Shown in pieces: positions 1-9,132 of a stretch of 64,000 nt of DNA (the stretch's first letter is position 1; each line of letters begins with the position of its first letter). The stretch is from Candidatus Pristimantibacillus lignocellulolyticus (lineage in GTDB: Bacteria > Bacillota > Bacilli > Paenibacillales > Paenibacillaceae). Under the pieces are notes generated by a model. The model was not told the origin of the DNA, did not search any database, and was given only the letters and a program-made list of their open reading frames with translations. The stretch covers positions 1,432,501 to 1,496,500 of the forward strand of contig CP097899.1 in NCBI GenBank assembly GCA_023639215.1. The letters run 5' to 3'. A program made the translations under genes and the position numbers.

Positions 1-868
1 AAGAACATCTTCCCTTCAACGGCCTGAATGGCTTGCTGATACGATTCATATAATTGATCCGATGCATGCACAGGCAATCCTAATCCAGTTGTGATCGTAA
101 CAAACTGTTTCCGCTGCGCAAAATCGATCAACTGTGCTATTTTATCTTCTATTCCATTGGCCTCCAAAAGTAACGCAATTCGTTGTGGGCTCAACTTACA
201 ATAAGGAACGACGTCACCTCTATTGGCAGCTTCATGCAGCTGGTTCAATAATATTTTGAATCCTTCGAGCCTTGATCCAGCATTATTATCCACTCTCGAC
301 AGCAAATCTAATTCCATGACAGCAACGCGAATGGGCCAGTTTAAACGGTGCAACTCATGAGTTTTCATTAATTTATTCATAAATTCGCGATCCGTCGTAT
401 CTTCGCCCTCGAACAGTCGCAGTAACATATCGCTTTTCGCAATTGGAATCATATCCTGATATGCTTCTTCAACTTCACGATATTTAAGATCCTCGTCTAA
501 GTCCCGCTTCACTTTCATTAATGAGGCGATAAGCTCACGATCCTCCATTGGTTTCAACACATAGCTATAAGCTTTGAGTGAAAGCGCTTGCTGAACATAG
601 CTGAATTCCTGAAAACCGCTCACAAATATGATCCTTATATTTGGTTTACGCTGTAATGCGATCCGTGCCAACTCTAGCCCTGACATATAAGGCATATTTA
701 CATCGCTTACAAGAATATCAATGGCATGTTGATCCAGGACTTCACAAGCAGACAAAGCGTTATTCACAGAACCCTTTACTTCCATACCTAGTTCAGACCA
801 AGGAATAAATCTCTTCATGCCTTCCAAATCTAGTTCATCATCATCTACCAACAACACATTATACATAG
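1..868 (-). CDS. YesN/AraC-type response regulator, partial (C-terminus outside window)
   Basis: The reading frame is open from an ATG at 868 to the window edge, about 289 residues. The N-terminus is a receiver domain: acidic pocket VDDDE at 8-11 and phospho-acceptor Asp55 in the motif SDVNMP, with a Lys in VLKPM. A central region of the kind found in YesN-type regulators follows; the expected C-terminal AraC helix-turn-helix would lie beyond base 1. A strong GGAGGG site sits 8-9 bases before the ATG. It lies 41 bp behind the upstream binding-protein gene on the same strand, so it probably belongs to the sugar-transport operon and controls it together with a sensor kinase encoded outside the window. 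The family call is firm; the ligand is unknown. Confidence 0.88.
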
Positions 869-909
869 ATTCTTCCCTCCAAAGTCGTAACAATGTGATA
901 TACTCGTTG

Positions 910-2586
910 CTACTCGTTATTCAGAACCCTCATATTCTCATGCCATCTATTCGTAATGTAGTCCAAATATTTTTGAAAACCGACTTCCATCGAACTAATA
1001 TGAGCTTCATCCAAGATGGTTAACACCTCTTCATCAGTCTGACCGAACAGTGCATCTTCTCTTGCTTCAAGCCATATTTCTTCCAATTCGCGCATAATAT
1101 ATCCCTCTTCCGAGTTCGATGCTGGTCGAACATTAATGAAGGCCGTGGCATCCCCTTGTGATTTCCAAGTAATATTTTGCTGCCAGTAAGTCGCCCAGTT
1201 TCGCTGTTCTAATGGCAACGTTTGTTCATAATCGCTTTTAATTTTGTCCAAATAAGCTGTATTTCCTACCCATATTAATTGGTTAGATACCGCTTGGATT
1301 TCCGTTAATTGTTCCGGATCAGAACCATATCTCGTTGTAAAATTGGGTGTAATGCCGTCTTCCTTAAAGCCGTTCCAATATCCTTCGTCTCCTGGAGGTC
1401 CCCACATCTGTACAGCTGACCCCTCCGGTCCCGTCATCCAATCCAACATCGCGAAAACTGCTTCTGGATTTTTCGCATTTTTAGTAATTGCCGTGACGTT
1501 CCATCCCAGAATGTTATAAGTACCTGGAAAAATTTTTGATCGATCCAAGCCCTGCTTATAGATCGGTTCAATGAACATATAGCCATCATCTTTGTTCAAC
1601 TTACGCAGTTCTGCATCTGCCTGCATGGCATCTAACATCGGATTTGCACTAGCGTAAATAGCTACATTTCCTCTCATCAACTTCTCGCTAACCTGGTCCT
1701 CTGTCTGTATCATCGCTCCCGCAGGCATAAGTCCTTCACGCATCAGCTTAGCTACAAACAACGCTGACTCTCGAAATTCTTTATCCAAATAGATGGACGT
1801 CATACGATTCTCTTTTGGAACTCCATATAAACGTGTGAATCCCAGATTATCTTCTTTAAATGCAGAAAAAAGCTGGTCGATTCCATGACCTTCCTTTGCT
1901 AGTCCTGTCTCAAAGGGGACAACACCTGGGTAACTTTCTTTCACCTTAATTAAATACATATATAAATCATCCGTAGTCTCTAGTTTCGGAGATCCTAGCT
2001 CCCTATATATTTTTTTATTTAATACATAACCAGCATTGCCGTACGGTTTATTCGTATAATAATTCGGGAAATAATATATTTTCCCATCTGAGGCTCGGAG
2101 TAAATCCAATACCTTCTCGCCTGCCCAATATTTTAAATTGGGGTACTTCTCTATGTATTCATCTAATGGAACGAGCAAACCCTCTGCCTGCAACTGTCCT
2201 AGATCGAAATCTCGCTCTCCCCATACGATGTCTGGCAACTGATTGCTTGCAATCATCTGCCGCAATGTAAATTTGGCATTTCCATTCGCGCTTATACTCC
2301 TAATATTTATTTTCAAGTTATCTTGAATCCACTTAGATGATGGGTCTGCACCCCATTGCGGCATAGTATAGTAACTATAATGAGCATAGAAACTGAAGTG
2401 AAGGGGTTCTACCCCTAATGGGTATAATTCTTCCTCGCTATTCATATTTTGTAAACCAGGTAGATTTTGATTGAGTAAGATCTCTTCTTCTTGAATTGGA
2501 AATTGAGAAGAGCTACATCCTGTAAGCAATGATACAACAACCCCTACTAGCACTATCCATAGGAATCTTGCTCTTTGTCCCCTCAA
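910..2586 (-). CDS. Extracellular solute-binding lipoprotein of a sugar ABC importer (second of a tandem pair)
   Basis: This is a family 1 (LplA-like) solute-binding protein, expected to be anchored outside the membrane and to deliver oligosaccharides to the permeases at 4.6-6.5 kb. I start it at the TTG at 2586, which has GGGAG nine bases upstream and gives a compact signal peptide ending in the lipobox LLTGC with Cys24. An in-frame ATG at 2625 has no ribosome site. The mature part carries typical features such as the WxxGxxGYVLNKKIY-like block and a C-terminal WMTGPEG motif. It closely resembles its upstream neighbour (2811-4505) across its whole length, so the two arose by duplication. Two hairpins separate the genes. 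Ligand unknown. Confidence 0.9.
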   Translation of the reverse strand: MRGQRARFLWIVLVGVVVSLLTGCSSSQFPIQEEEILLNQNLPGLQNMNSEEELYPLGVEPLHFSFYAHYSYYTMPQWGADPSSKWIQDNLKINIRSISANGNAKFTLRQMIASNQLPDIVWGERDFDLGQLQAEGLLVPLDEYIEKYPNLKYWAGEKVLDLLRASDGKIYYFPNYYTNKPYGNAGYVLNKKIYRELGSPKLETTDDLYMYLIKVKESYPGVVPFETGLAKEGHGIDQLFSAFKEDNLGFTRLYGVPKENRMTSIYLDKEFRESALFVAKLMREGLMPAGAMIQTEDQVSEKLMRGNVAIYASANPMLDAMQADAELRKLNKDDGYMFIEPIYKQGLDRSKIFPGTYNILGWNVTAITKNAKNPEAVFAMLDWMTGPEGSAVQMWGPPGDEGYWNGFKEDGITPNFTTRYGSDPEQLTEIQAVSNQLIWVGNTAYLDKIKSDYEQTLPLEQRNWATYWQQNITWKSQGDATAFINVRPASNSEEGYIMRELEEIWLEAREDALFGQTDEEVLTILDEAHISSMEVGFQKYLDYITNRWHENMRVLNNE

Positions 2587-2703
2587 ACTATAACACTCCC
2601 TTACAAATAAATTACATAAAGTCATATTTGTAAAATTATATCAATATTTCCAATAACAATATACAAAAATTTCAATACTTTTTCCTGTATTTCTCAATTA
2701 CAA

Positions 2704-2738
2704 AGGTTAGCATCAAATATAGTCTTTGATACTAACCT
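2704..2738 (-). other. Stem-loop between the two binding-protein genes
   Basis: Arms 2704-2717 and 2725-2738 pair over 14 positions with one G-U type mismatch around a 7-base loop. It lies 12 bp beyond a second hairpin and has no long T-run, so it may stabilise or process the transcript instead of ending it. Confidence 0.6.
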
Positions 2739-2749
2739 ATGTAATCGAA

Positions 2750-2794
2750 AGAGTCCATCCCATTGGATTCTTTCAACCACTTGGGATGGACTCT
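2750..2794 (-). terminator. Strong hairpin downstream of the first binding-protein gene
   Basis: Perfect 13-bp arms (2750-2762 and 2782-2794, core GAGTCCATCCCA) end 16 bp after the stop codon at 2811. On the minus strand only a short TTTC follows, so termination may be partial, lowering expression of the second binding protein and the regulator. Confidence 0.65.
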
Positions 2795-2810
2795 CTCTAC
2801 CTATTAAAAA

Positions 2811-4505
2811 TTACTCTCCAAGTAATTCTTTATTTTTCAGCCATTGTTCTGTACGCCATTCAAGAAGTTCACCGTAACCAACAGCTAAAGAATCTTCTTG
2901 TGCTTGGTCTAGAATTTTATCTACATCTGCATCACTTTTTGCGGTAGCTGATGCTGATAAAGCTTGAGCAAAGATTTCTCTCACGTTTACATCAATATCT
3001 GCTAGATCAGTCCCAGCTTGAGGGGTTAAGTTTGTTGCCAATGCTGTTGCGTCATTAGTCGTTCTCCATGTTACAGCTTCTTGATTTGTCAACAACCAAC
3101 TTCTCTCCGCTTCAGGTTTCGCCATTTCATAATCCATTTTAATAGGATCAATATACGTTGTATTTCCTACGATAATAACAGGAACATTATCAGTTTCAAG
3201 CTTAGCAACTTCTGCTTTATTATAGGTATCTGTAAAGATCGGACGATCATTTTCGTCAAACCCGTTCCAGTTACCGCCTTCAGGTCCGAAGTACTGAGTA
3301 GCCATACCTTCAGGTCCAGTCATCCAATCTAGCCACGCAAAGATCTTTTCCGGTTCTTCCGCAGCAGTTGTAATAACGTTAACATTCCAACCTAATTTGT
3401 CCCAAGAACCAGTAAATATTTTGTTTTTATCTAATCCTGCCTTATGGATTGGCCAAGTTACAAAATAACCTGCATCTGGATCTTTTGCAGATAGTTCTGT
3501 ATCTCCTTGCATAGCCCAAGTTAGAGGTGATGATGCAGCATAAATAGCTACCCTTCCTGTCAAAACTCTTTCTTGAATTCCTGCTCGATCAACCGCTGTA
3601 AACATATCTTGAGAAATTAATTTTTCGCGATATAGCTTAGAAACAAACTTTTGTGATTCGCGGAAAGCCGGATCTGTATATAGGGAGGACAATTTATTAT
3701 TAGCATCGTCAACTACAGCGATTGTCCCTGAGCTTAACGATCTATAATAAGAATTTTCTTTGTGTCCAGTGTAAATAAGACCGATTCCATTCGCATTCGC
3801 TGCTTGATCTGGTTCAAAAGGAACGATTTCATTTCCATACTTCTCTTTAACCTTCACCAAGTAAGCATATAAATCATCCATCGTCTCTAAAGAAGGTGAA
3901 CCTAATTCTTTGTATATCTTTTTATTCACAACATAACCTGCGGCACCATTAGGAATCGTTGTGTAATAGTTAGGGAATTGATATAGTTTACCATCCGGCG
4001 AGCGTAGCAGATCTGCTGCTTCCGAGCTCAACCACTTTTTAAGATTTGGATATTTCTCCATGTAGTCATCTAGTGCGACTAACTTGCCTTCTTTATACAA
4101 CTTTAGAAAATCCGGATGATTACGGTCGCCATGAATAAGATCAGGAAGATTGTCATTCGCCATCATCGTCGCCATAAGTTGCAGATTATTACTACTACCA
4201 AGTACCGATTTAATATTAAGTTTTTTGTTTTCCTTTAAATATTTCCAGAATGGATTATCATCCATTGTAGCAGGGAAATCCTGCCAGTTATAAAGTTGAA
4301 AAGCTGAAAACGATAGTTCACTAGAACCGAATTCCCATATATCTGATGACTCTCCCTCTTCTGCATTGGTAGTCGTTCCGGGAGTTGGCGAGGTTTTTGT
4401 TGAACCTGAATTTGGATCGTTTGTTGATTTACTGCAGCCTGAAAGTGCAGTTGCCACAATTAATACTGCTGTAACCATCAACAATAGCATTTTTCTTTTT
4501 TTCAT
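2811..4505 (-). CDS. Extracellular solute-binding lipoprotein of a sugar ABC importer (first of a tandem pair)
   Basis: Family 1 (LplA-like) solute-binding protein of 564 residues starting at the ATG at 4505. The upstream TTG at 4526 lies just before a GAGAGGGG ribosome site and is not favoured. The signal peptide is a basic MKKRK stretch plus hydrophobic core, with lipobox ALSGC and Cys24, then a Ser/Thr/Pro-rich linker typical of surface lipoproteins. It follows the YtcP-type permease by 71 bp, giving the classic order permease, permease, binding protein. Its paralogue follows directly. It should bind an oligosaccharide outside the membrane; the sugar cannot be told from sequence. Confidence 0.92.
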   Translation of the reverse strand: MKKRKMLLLMVTAVLIVATALSGCSKSTNDPNSGSTKTSPTPGTTTNAEEGESSDIWEFGSSELSFSAFQLYNWQDFPATMDDNPFWKYLKENKKLNIKSVLGSSNNLQLMATMMANDNLPDLIHGDRNHPDFLKLYKEGKLVALDDYMEKYPNLKKWLSSEAADLLRSPDGKLYQFPNYYTTIPNGAAGYVVNKKIYKELGSPSLETMDDLYAYLVKVKEKYGNEIVPFEPDQAANANGIGLIYTGHKENSYYRSLSSGTIAVVDDANNKLSSLYTDPAFRESQKFVSKLYREKLISQDMFTAVDRAGIQERVLTGRVAIYAASSPLTWAMQGDTELSAKDPDAGYFVTWPIHKAGLDKNKIFTGSWDKLGWNVNVITTAAEEPEKIFAWLDWMTGPEGMATQYFGPEGGNWNGFDENDRPIFTDTYNKAEVAKLETDNVPVIIVGNTTYIDPIKMDYEMAKPEAERSWLLTNQEAVTWRTTNDATALATNLTPQAGTDLADIDVNVREIFAQALSASATAKSDADVDKILDQAQEDSLAVGYGELLEWRTEQWLKNKELLGE

Positions 4506-4576
4506 TTCCTTGTATTCCCCTCTCAATAGAAACTTTTATATGTTGAAAGCGCGAGCGCCTCAAACCATTGGGAGCA

Positions 4577-5482
4577 TTACTCCTTTAATGAACCAATCAT
4601 TACACCTTTAACAAAATACTTTTGAACAAATGGATAAACTGCAATAATCGGTAGCGAGACAACCATAATAGCAGCACTTATTATTGATTTGTTGGTAATA
4701 CTCTTCTGTGCTAATCTCTCACCCATAGCACTATCGATATTGCCACTTCCAAATGCTTCATTAATCAGATTTGAATTCAAGATTCGTCTCAATATCGTTT
4801 GTATAGGCAACAATTTTTCATTGGTTATATAAATCGTTGGTGCGAACCAATCATTCCAATGGGCAATAGCAGTGAATAAACCAAGCGTCGCTATAACTGG
4901 ACCAGATAAAGGGAGTACTATTCTCAGAAATACCCCCATATTACTACAACCATCAATCTGAGCGGATTCTTCAATTCCTACAGGTAAACTTTTGAAAAAA
5001 GTTCGGAATATAATCATATTCCATACGCTGATGAGCCCTGGAATAATGTAAACAAGAAAATTGTTCATCAAACCTAAAGAGTTGATAAGAAGGAACGTCG
5101 GAATTAGTCCCCCTCCAAAATACATTGTGAAGATAAAATAAAAGGTGTAATATTTACGACCCATTAATTGCGATCTACTCATGCTATAGGCCACTAAAGC
5201 TGTTACGAAAATTGCAGAAATGGAACCAATTATCGTTCGAAGTATCGTGATCATAAAGGCATTCAAGATACCTCTATTACTGAAAAAAACTTCATAATTG
5301 CTCCAAGTGAATTGTCTTGGCCAGAACGTAATACCACCCTTAGCTGTGTCAAGACCTACATTAAACGAGACGACAATTGTGTTCCAGAAAGGATACAAAG
5401 CAGAGAAAGATAATAGAATTAGCAACACATATATCGCTACAACCATGACTCGGTCGCTGTATCCCATACGCTTAAAATACAA
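4577..5482 (-). CDS. Carbohydrate ABC transporter permease, YtcP/LplC type (MalG family)
   Basis: A 301-residue inner-membrane permease with about six hydrophobic segments. The cytoplasmic EAA loop near residues 185-215 (EESAQIDGCSNMGVFLRIVLP) is where the ATPase docks. The C-terminus ends in the family signature YPFVQKYFVKGVMIGSLKE. The start is TTG at 5482 with AAGGAAGGAG ten bases upstream. It forms the channel with the permease encoded 30 bp upstream. No ATPase gene is present in the operon, so a shared MsmX-type ATPase is inferred. Confidence 0.93.
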   Translation of the reverse strand: MYFKRMGYSDRVMVVAIYVLLILLSFSALYPFWNTIVVSFNVGLDTAKGGITFWPRQFTWSNYEVFFSNRGILNAFMITILRTIIGSISAIFVTALVAYSMSRSQLMGRKYYTFYFIFTMYFGGGLIPTFLLINSLGLMNNFLVYIIPGLISVWNMIIFRTFFKSLPVGIEESAQIDGCSNMGVFLRIVLPLSGPVIATLGLFTAIAHWNDWFAPTIYITNEKLLPIQTILRRILNSNLINEAFGSGNIDSAMGERLAQKSITNKSIISAAIMVVSLPIIAVYPFVQKYFVKGVMIGSLKE

Positions 5483-5512
5483 TATAGTCCAACTCCTTCC
5501 TTGTGAAATGTT

Positions 5513-6493
5513 CTACCATAGACTGTTGCCAGTTCTCCTCGCTAAATAGTTTGCAGAGGTTAATAATATAATGCTTACAACGGCTTTGAATAAACCGACA
5601 GCGACGCCATAATCATATCGTTGATTAAGAATACCTATCCGGTAAACATACGTATCAATGACATCAGATACTGGTCGTAAACTCGGATTCTGTGCCAAGA
5701 TTAATATATCCTCAAAACCTGCGTTGAGTAGACTACCCATTTGTAAGATCATAAAGATGATAATGATAGGCATAATAGTCGGAATCGTTATGAGATACAT
5801 TTGCTTAAACTTACTCGCTCCGTCCATTTCTGCTGCTTCATATAGACTCGGATTTACTCCCGCTATAGCAGCCAAATAGATAATAGAGTTGAATCCTATA
5901 TCCTTCCAAACGTTCGTGGTTACGAGTATCCCCCAAAAATAATTTCTCTCTGAAAGGAAGTTGATCGGTTCGTCAATAATTCCTAATGTTTGGAGAAAAA
6001 TATTGATACTCCCGTTATCTGTAGAAAGCAAGCTCATAACCATACTGCCCACGATGACCCATGACATGAAATAAGGTAGATAGGTAATCGTTTGAATCGT
6101 TCGTTTGAAAAAGCGTCGACGAACTTCATTTAACATGAGAGCTAGAATGATTGGGGCTGGAAAACCGATTAAAAATTTCAATAAACTTATAACAAGCGTA
6201 TTTCTCATAATCGTGTCGAATTGTGGTGCATTAAAGAATGACTCGAAATGTTTGAATCCGACCCACGGGTTTTCAAATATTCTTGCTCCCGTAAAAATGC
6301 TATAATCCATAAATCCTGTAATTACGCCATACATCGGAATATATGAAAATACAAATATTAGTAAAACGCCTACCCAGACCATTAACTGGAGATCTATTTG
6401 TTTCCACAATCGCTGTAAAAAACTTTTTTCATTCACCGATCTACGTTTAGGCGGAATCGACTTAAAGTTTTCTTTGGCCTTTACTTGTGACAT
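5513..6493 (-). CDS. Carbohydrate ABC transporter permease, LplB/YteP type (MalF family)
   Basis: First gene of the operon: a permease of 326 residues with six predicted membrane segments and the EAA motif YEAAEMDGASKFKQMYLITIP, followed by the family C-terminus YRIGILNQRYDYGVAVGLFK. I use the ATG at 6493, six bases after AGGGAGG; the ATG two codons earlier abuts that site. It pairs with the downstream YtcP-type permease. The substrate is probably an oligosaccharide. A cre-like sequence lies just upstream. Confidence 0.93.
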   Translation of the reverse strand: MSQVKAKENFKSIPPKRRSVNEKSFLQRLWKQIDLQLMVWVGVLLIFVFSYIPMYGVITGFMDYSIFTGARIFENPWVGFKHFESFFNAPQFDTIMRNTLVISLLKFLIGFPAPIILALMLNEVRRRFFKRTIQTITYLPYFMSWVIVGSMVMSLLSTDNGSINIFLQTLGIIDEPINFLSERNYFWGILVTTNVWKDIGFNSIIYLAAIAGVNPSLYEAAEMDGASKFKQMYLITIPTIMPIIIIFMILQMGSLLNAGFEDILILAQNPSLRPVSDVIDTYVYRIGILNQRYDYGVAVGLFKAVVSIILLTSANYLARRTGNSLW

Positions 6494-6759
6494 AATCATC
6501 CTCCCTGCTGAATTATTGAAAACCCTTTCAATTGAGTGTTTCAGTGTCCTGACTTATGTATGGTTAGGAACTTATCCTCTTCCTCTTACAAACATTTTAC
6601 TTCCTTCAAATACTTGAATCGAGATAACAGATGCATGATTTTTTGCGCTTTCACATTAACTTTTTTTCGTAAAATGATAGAAAGCCATGATTCAATGTCG
6701 TTATTTTTATATTTTGTTAAAAATACAAGATCCAATTTCTTTATAACTATCCGCACAAA
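6494..6759. other. Leader and promoter region of the first sugar operon
   Basis: 266 bp without a credible gene. A cre-like stretch (6517-6530, TGAAAACCCTTTCA, 13 of 14 positions of the CcpA consensus as I remember it) lies 24 bp before the first permease. The rest is AT-rich, with no motif I can name. Confidence 0.5.
6517..6530. promoter_or_regulatory. Possible CcpA (cre) site
   Basis: TGAAAACCCTTTCA departs from the TGWAANCGNTNWCA consensus at one central position. It lies between promoter region and first permease, a plausible place for catabolite repression of a sugar importer. A 14-base match can occur by chance in AT-rich DNA. Confidence 0.35.
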
Positions 6760-6787
6760 AAAAACACGCCTTAATTAGCGTGTTTTT
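6760..6787 (-). terminator. Rho-independent terminator of the spore protein gene
   Basis: Arms AAAAACACGC (6760-6769) and GCGTGTTTTT (6778-6787) around an 8-base loop. On the minus strand an eight-T run follows, 42 bp after the stop codon. Confidence 0.85.
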
Positions 6788-6828
6788 CATAATTCTTGTA
6801 GGTCCATATATTTAATCGTAAATCCAAG

Positions 6829-7107
6829 CTACTCTCTTTTCGCTATTTGTTCTTGTGCAAGACGGATCATCTCTCGGATCATAGAACCACCAATTTTCCC
6901 ACCCACCTGACCAACCTGTTCTGTAGTAAGATTACGATTTTCACCTGGATGAAGTGGAACACCTAGTTCCTTGGCTACCTCGTACTTCACATCTTCTGGT
7001 CGATTAGAATCAACAGTATAGCCTTCTTTTCTCATTACTTCTGCCTTGAATGTCTGCATCGCTTGTTCTACCTCAGGTACTGCATATCTACGCTTTCTTC
7101 TTGCCAC
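6829..7107 (-). CDS. Small acid-soluble spore protein, alpha/beta type
   Basis: A 92-residue DNA-binding spore protein, expected to coat forespore DNA and to be cut by the germination protease GPR. The C-terminal half carries the family signature KYEVAKELGVPL, containing the expected GPR cleavage region, followed by GGKIGGSMIREMIRLAQ. The start is the GTG at 7107, nine bases after GGGAG; in-frame upstream ATGs lack a ribosome site. A basic 40-residue N-terminal extension beginning VARRKRR makes it longer than the 60-70 residue Bacillus proteins but resembles the long form I associate with Paenibacillus. A CATCTTA box upstream could be a SigG -10, but the -35 is unclear. Monocistronic. Confidence 0.93.
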   Translation of the reverse strand: MARRKRRYAVPEVEQAMQTFKAEVMRKEGYTVDSNRPEDVKYEVAKELGVPLHPGENRNLTTEQVGQVGGKIGGSMIREMIRLAQEQIAKRE

Positions 7108-7233
7108 TATGTTCAACTCCCTTTGTAGGTTTCTCCATAAGATGCCCCAAACGATATTTTTCATAATCATTAGATATTGATTTTTCGTTTATAGCATTAC
7201 ATACTGACTTCTTCATACTCATTTAGCTAGAGC

Positions 7234-7276
7234 AAAAAAAGACTGTAAACAAACTCAAGTTGGAGTTTGTCTACAG
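7234..7276 (-). terminator. Rho-independent terminator of the cupin gene
   Basis: Arms 7243-7256 and 7263-7276 pair over 14 bases with one G-U pair. On the minus strand a seven-T run (7234-7240) follows. Confidence 0.88.
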
Positions 7277-7309
7277 CCGAAACATACTGTCGGATGCTTT
7301 TTAATAACT

Positions 7310-7876
7310 TTATTTTATTGTAATCTTCTTACCTGTATATTTTTCTAAAGGCTTGTAAGCATTCGTTAATTGACCGATACGAACTAGTAATCCGAATAAG
7401 CTACGCTGTAACCATAAAGGTTTATCTGCCACTAAAGTATTTTGTAAAACTAACATAAGTGCTGTATGAAAAATATTGCTCGGAACACCGTTGTTATCCG
7501 TCAAACCATCATCCATTAAGCCATAATGAATACGTACAGATTCTTCAAATTGTTGCGGCGGTGTCAATTTTACTTGAAATACAACTGGCTCATCATGTCC
7601 ATTACGAAAAGTGTGTGCTACACCTATTGGTGCTGTCAACATTTGCTCTACTTCTAAAACTTGTTCTACTTTATTAATATTGACTGTCAATTTCCCCTGT
7701 TTCACAACAAACTGTTCATCAAAGCGATCATGGCAGTGTAATGGCGGACCATCACCATTTGGAGGTAAAGATACTTCTATCAACAGATATTCCCCATTTG
7801 TTTCAAGTGATGTTTTTAGAAATGTAATCGACTCTCCGGTAATTTTATGGTGTACTTTGCGTGCTAATGTAGACAT
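7310..7876 (-). CDS. Cupin-domain protein
   Basis: A 188-residue soluble protein with one cupin barrel. Motif 1 is readable as DGPPLHCHDRFDEQFVVKQG around residues 42-61 (two His and a Glu for metal binding) and motif 2 as APIGVAHTFRN near residues 82-92. The last 60 residues are helical and have no motif I know. The ATG follows GGGGG by seven bases. It is divergent from a catalase-like gene and may share control through the Fur-like box between them. Cupins span enzymes and storage proteins, so no reaction is assigned. Confidence 0.82.
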   Translation of the reverse strand: MSTLARKVHHKITGESITFLKTSLETNGEYLLIEVSLPPNGDGPPLHCHDRFDEQFVVKQGKLTVNINKVEQVLEVEQMLTAPIGVAHTFRNGHDEPVVFQVKLTPPQQFEESVRIHYGLMDDGLTDNNGVPSNIFHTALMLVLQNTLVADKPLWLQRSLFGLLVRIGQLTNAYKPLEKYTGKKITIK

Positions 7877-7981
7877 GAATTATCCCCCAACTCTTTCTCA
7901 ATACATAATGTAGATTAATTTTATCAACTTATGTACAAGTATTAATGTAATCTCCATTACGAATAATATAAATTTATTGAG

Positions 7982-7994
7982 GATAATGATTATC
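7982..7994. promoter_or_regulatory. Fur-type operator between cupin and catalase-like genes
   Basis: GATAATGATTATC is a perfect 6-1-6 palindrome that matches the core of the Bacillus Fur consensus TGATAATNATTATCA. It also shares ATAATNATTAT with the PerR box. It lies 67 bp before the catalase ATG and 106 bp before the cupin ATG. Confidence 0.6.
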
Positions 7995-8060
7995 TTTGCT
8001 GGCAATAAAGAGTAGTAGACACTTACAAGATATTTCACAGAGCGTTAGGAGCCATAAAAT

Positions 8061-9020
8061 ATGACTACTTCTAGTTCAGACCATTCTCATTCGAATAATA
8101 TTGCCGATTCATCAAACTTGGCATCACAAACTGTGGATGCGATTGAAAATATCTCAGGCGTGCATTGCGGATATCGACGTGCACATGCTAAAGGTATATG
8201 TTGTAAGGCAGTCTTCCGACCGAGTGGTCTTGCAGCGCCGTTTACTTTTGCTCCCCATCTGCAAGAGCAAGAAGTAAGCGCTGTTGTCCGTTTTTCCGGT
8301 AGTTCTACTGATCCAGCAGTAGCTGACTTCATGTCTCCCGCCAAAGGAATAGCCGTTCAATTCAAACTCCCAGATGGAAGTATTACGAATCTTGTCGGTG
8401 TGACTATACCGGTATTTTTTGCACGGACACCGGAGTCATTTCTAGACATGATCCACGCTGTCCATCGGGCACAAGATGGCCTACTCGGACCAATTGATCT
8501 TATTCAAGAAATAACATCACATTTCTCTGAAAGCAAAGAAAGCTTACTAGCTATCAAAAAGCTAATGCCACCTGCTAGCTATGCTGAATGCAACTATTAC
8601 TGCATTCATGCGTACTTCCTTAACGATAAAAAAGGAGATAAGTATCCTGTGAAGTTCGAATGGATTCCAGCTCGTGGTGTCCATACATTGTCTATTATAG
8701 ATGCCGCACAACAACCAAAAGATTATTTAGAAGAAGAACTTAGCCAGAGATTGCAAGTTGAACCGATAGTCTTCCACCTTCATGCGATTTTTGGTGAGGA
8801 AGGTGATCCAACCAATGATCCAACTACAGTTTGGCCGGAAGATCGCCAGCGAATTGATTTTGGTCAACTCTACATATCTGATATTATCGAGGAGCCCGTC
8901 GATCTGCTCATGGATCCTACGATTATAACGGAAGGCATGGCCTTGTCTGATGATCCAATACTCAACCTTCGTCATGATACCTATTCCGTTTCTCATGACA
9001 GACGCCGCCAAGAACATTGA
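8061..9020 (+). CDS. Catalase-family peroxidase (SrpA-like, small catalase)
   Basis: A 319-residue protein of the catalase superfamily, shorter than monofunctional catalases (about 480 or more) and without a signal peptide. Visible family elements are AHAKG with the distal His42, VRFSGSSTDPAVADF, FFARTPESF, the GVHTL strand, NDPTTVWPEDR, and a C-terminal LRHDTYSVSHDRR in which Tyr308 is the likely haem ligand. AGGAG lies nine bases before the ATG. Such mini-catalases usually act as organic or hydrogen peroxide peroxidases; catalase activity should not be assumed. The upstream Fur/PerR-like box fits iron- or peroxide-dependent control. Confidence 0.87.
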   Translation: MTTSSSDHSHSNNIADSSNLASQTVDAIENISGVHCGYRRAHAKGICCKAVFRPSGLAAPFTFAPHLQEQEVSAVVRFSGSSTDPAVADFMSPAKGIAVQFKLPDGSITNLVGVTIPVFFARTPESFLDMIHAVHRAQDGLLGPIDLIQEITSHFSESKESLLAIKKLMPPASYAECNYYCIHAYFLNDKKGDKYPVKFEWIPARGVHTLSIIDAAQQPKDYLEEELSQRLQVEPIVFHLHAIFGEEGDPTNDPTTVWPEDRQRIDFGQLYISDIIEEPVDLLMDPTIITEGMALSDDPILNLRHDTYSVSHDRRRQEH

Positions 9021-9046
9021 TCTACCTATTTGATTACAATATGATT

Positions 9047-9088
9047 TGCCCCGTAATAATTAGTCATCCATCTAACTTTTACGGGGCA
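9047..9088. terminator. Hairpin between convergent genes
   Basis: Perfect 10-bp arms TGCCCCGTAA (9047-9056) and TTACGGGGCA (9079-9088) between the catalase-like gene and the convergent MFS gene. T-runs are weak on both strands. Confidence 0.6.
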
Positions 9089-9132
9089 GTCCAGTTGACT
9101 TGATGTGTTTCATTTTTATCGATACTGATAAA

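Noticed and set aside
7947..7963. Zur-type site (GTAAT...ATTAC) upstream of the cupin gene
   Set aside because: The half-sites are unequal and spacing does not fit TCGTAATNATTACGA.
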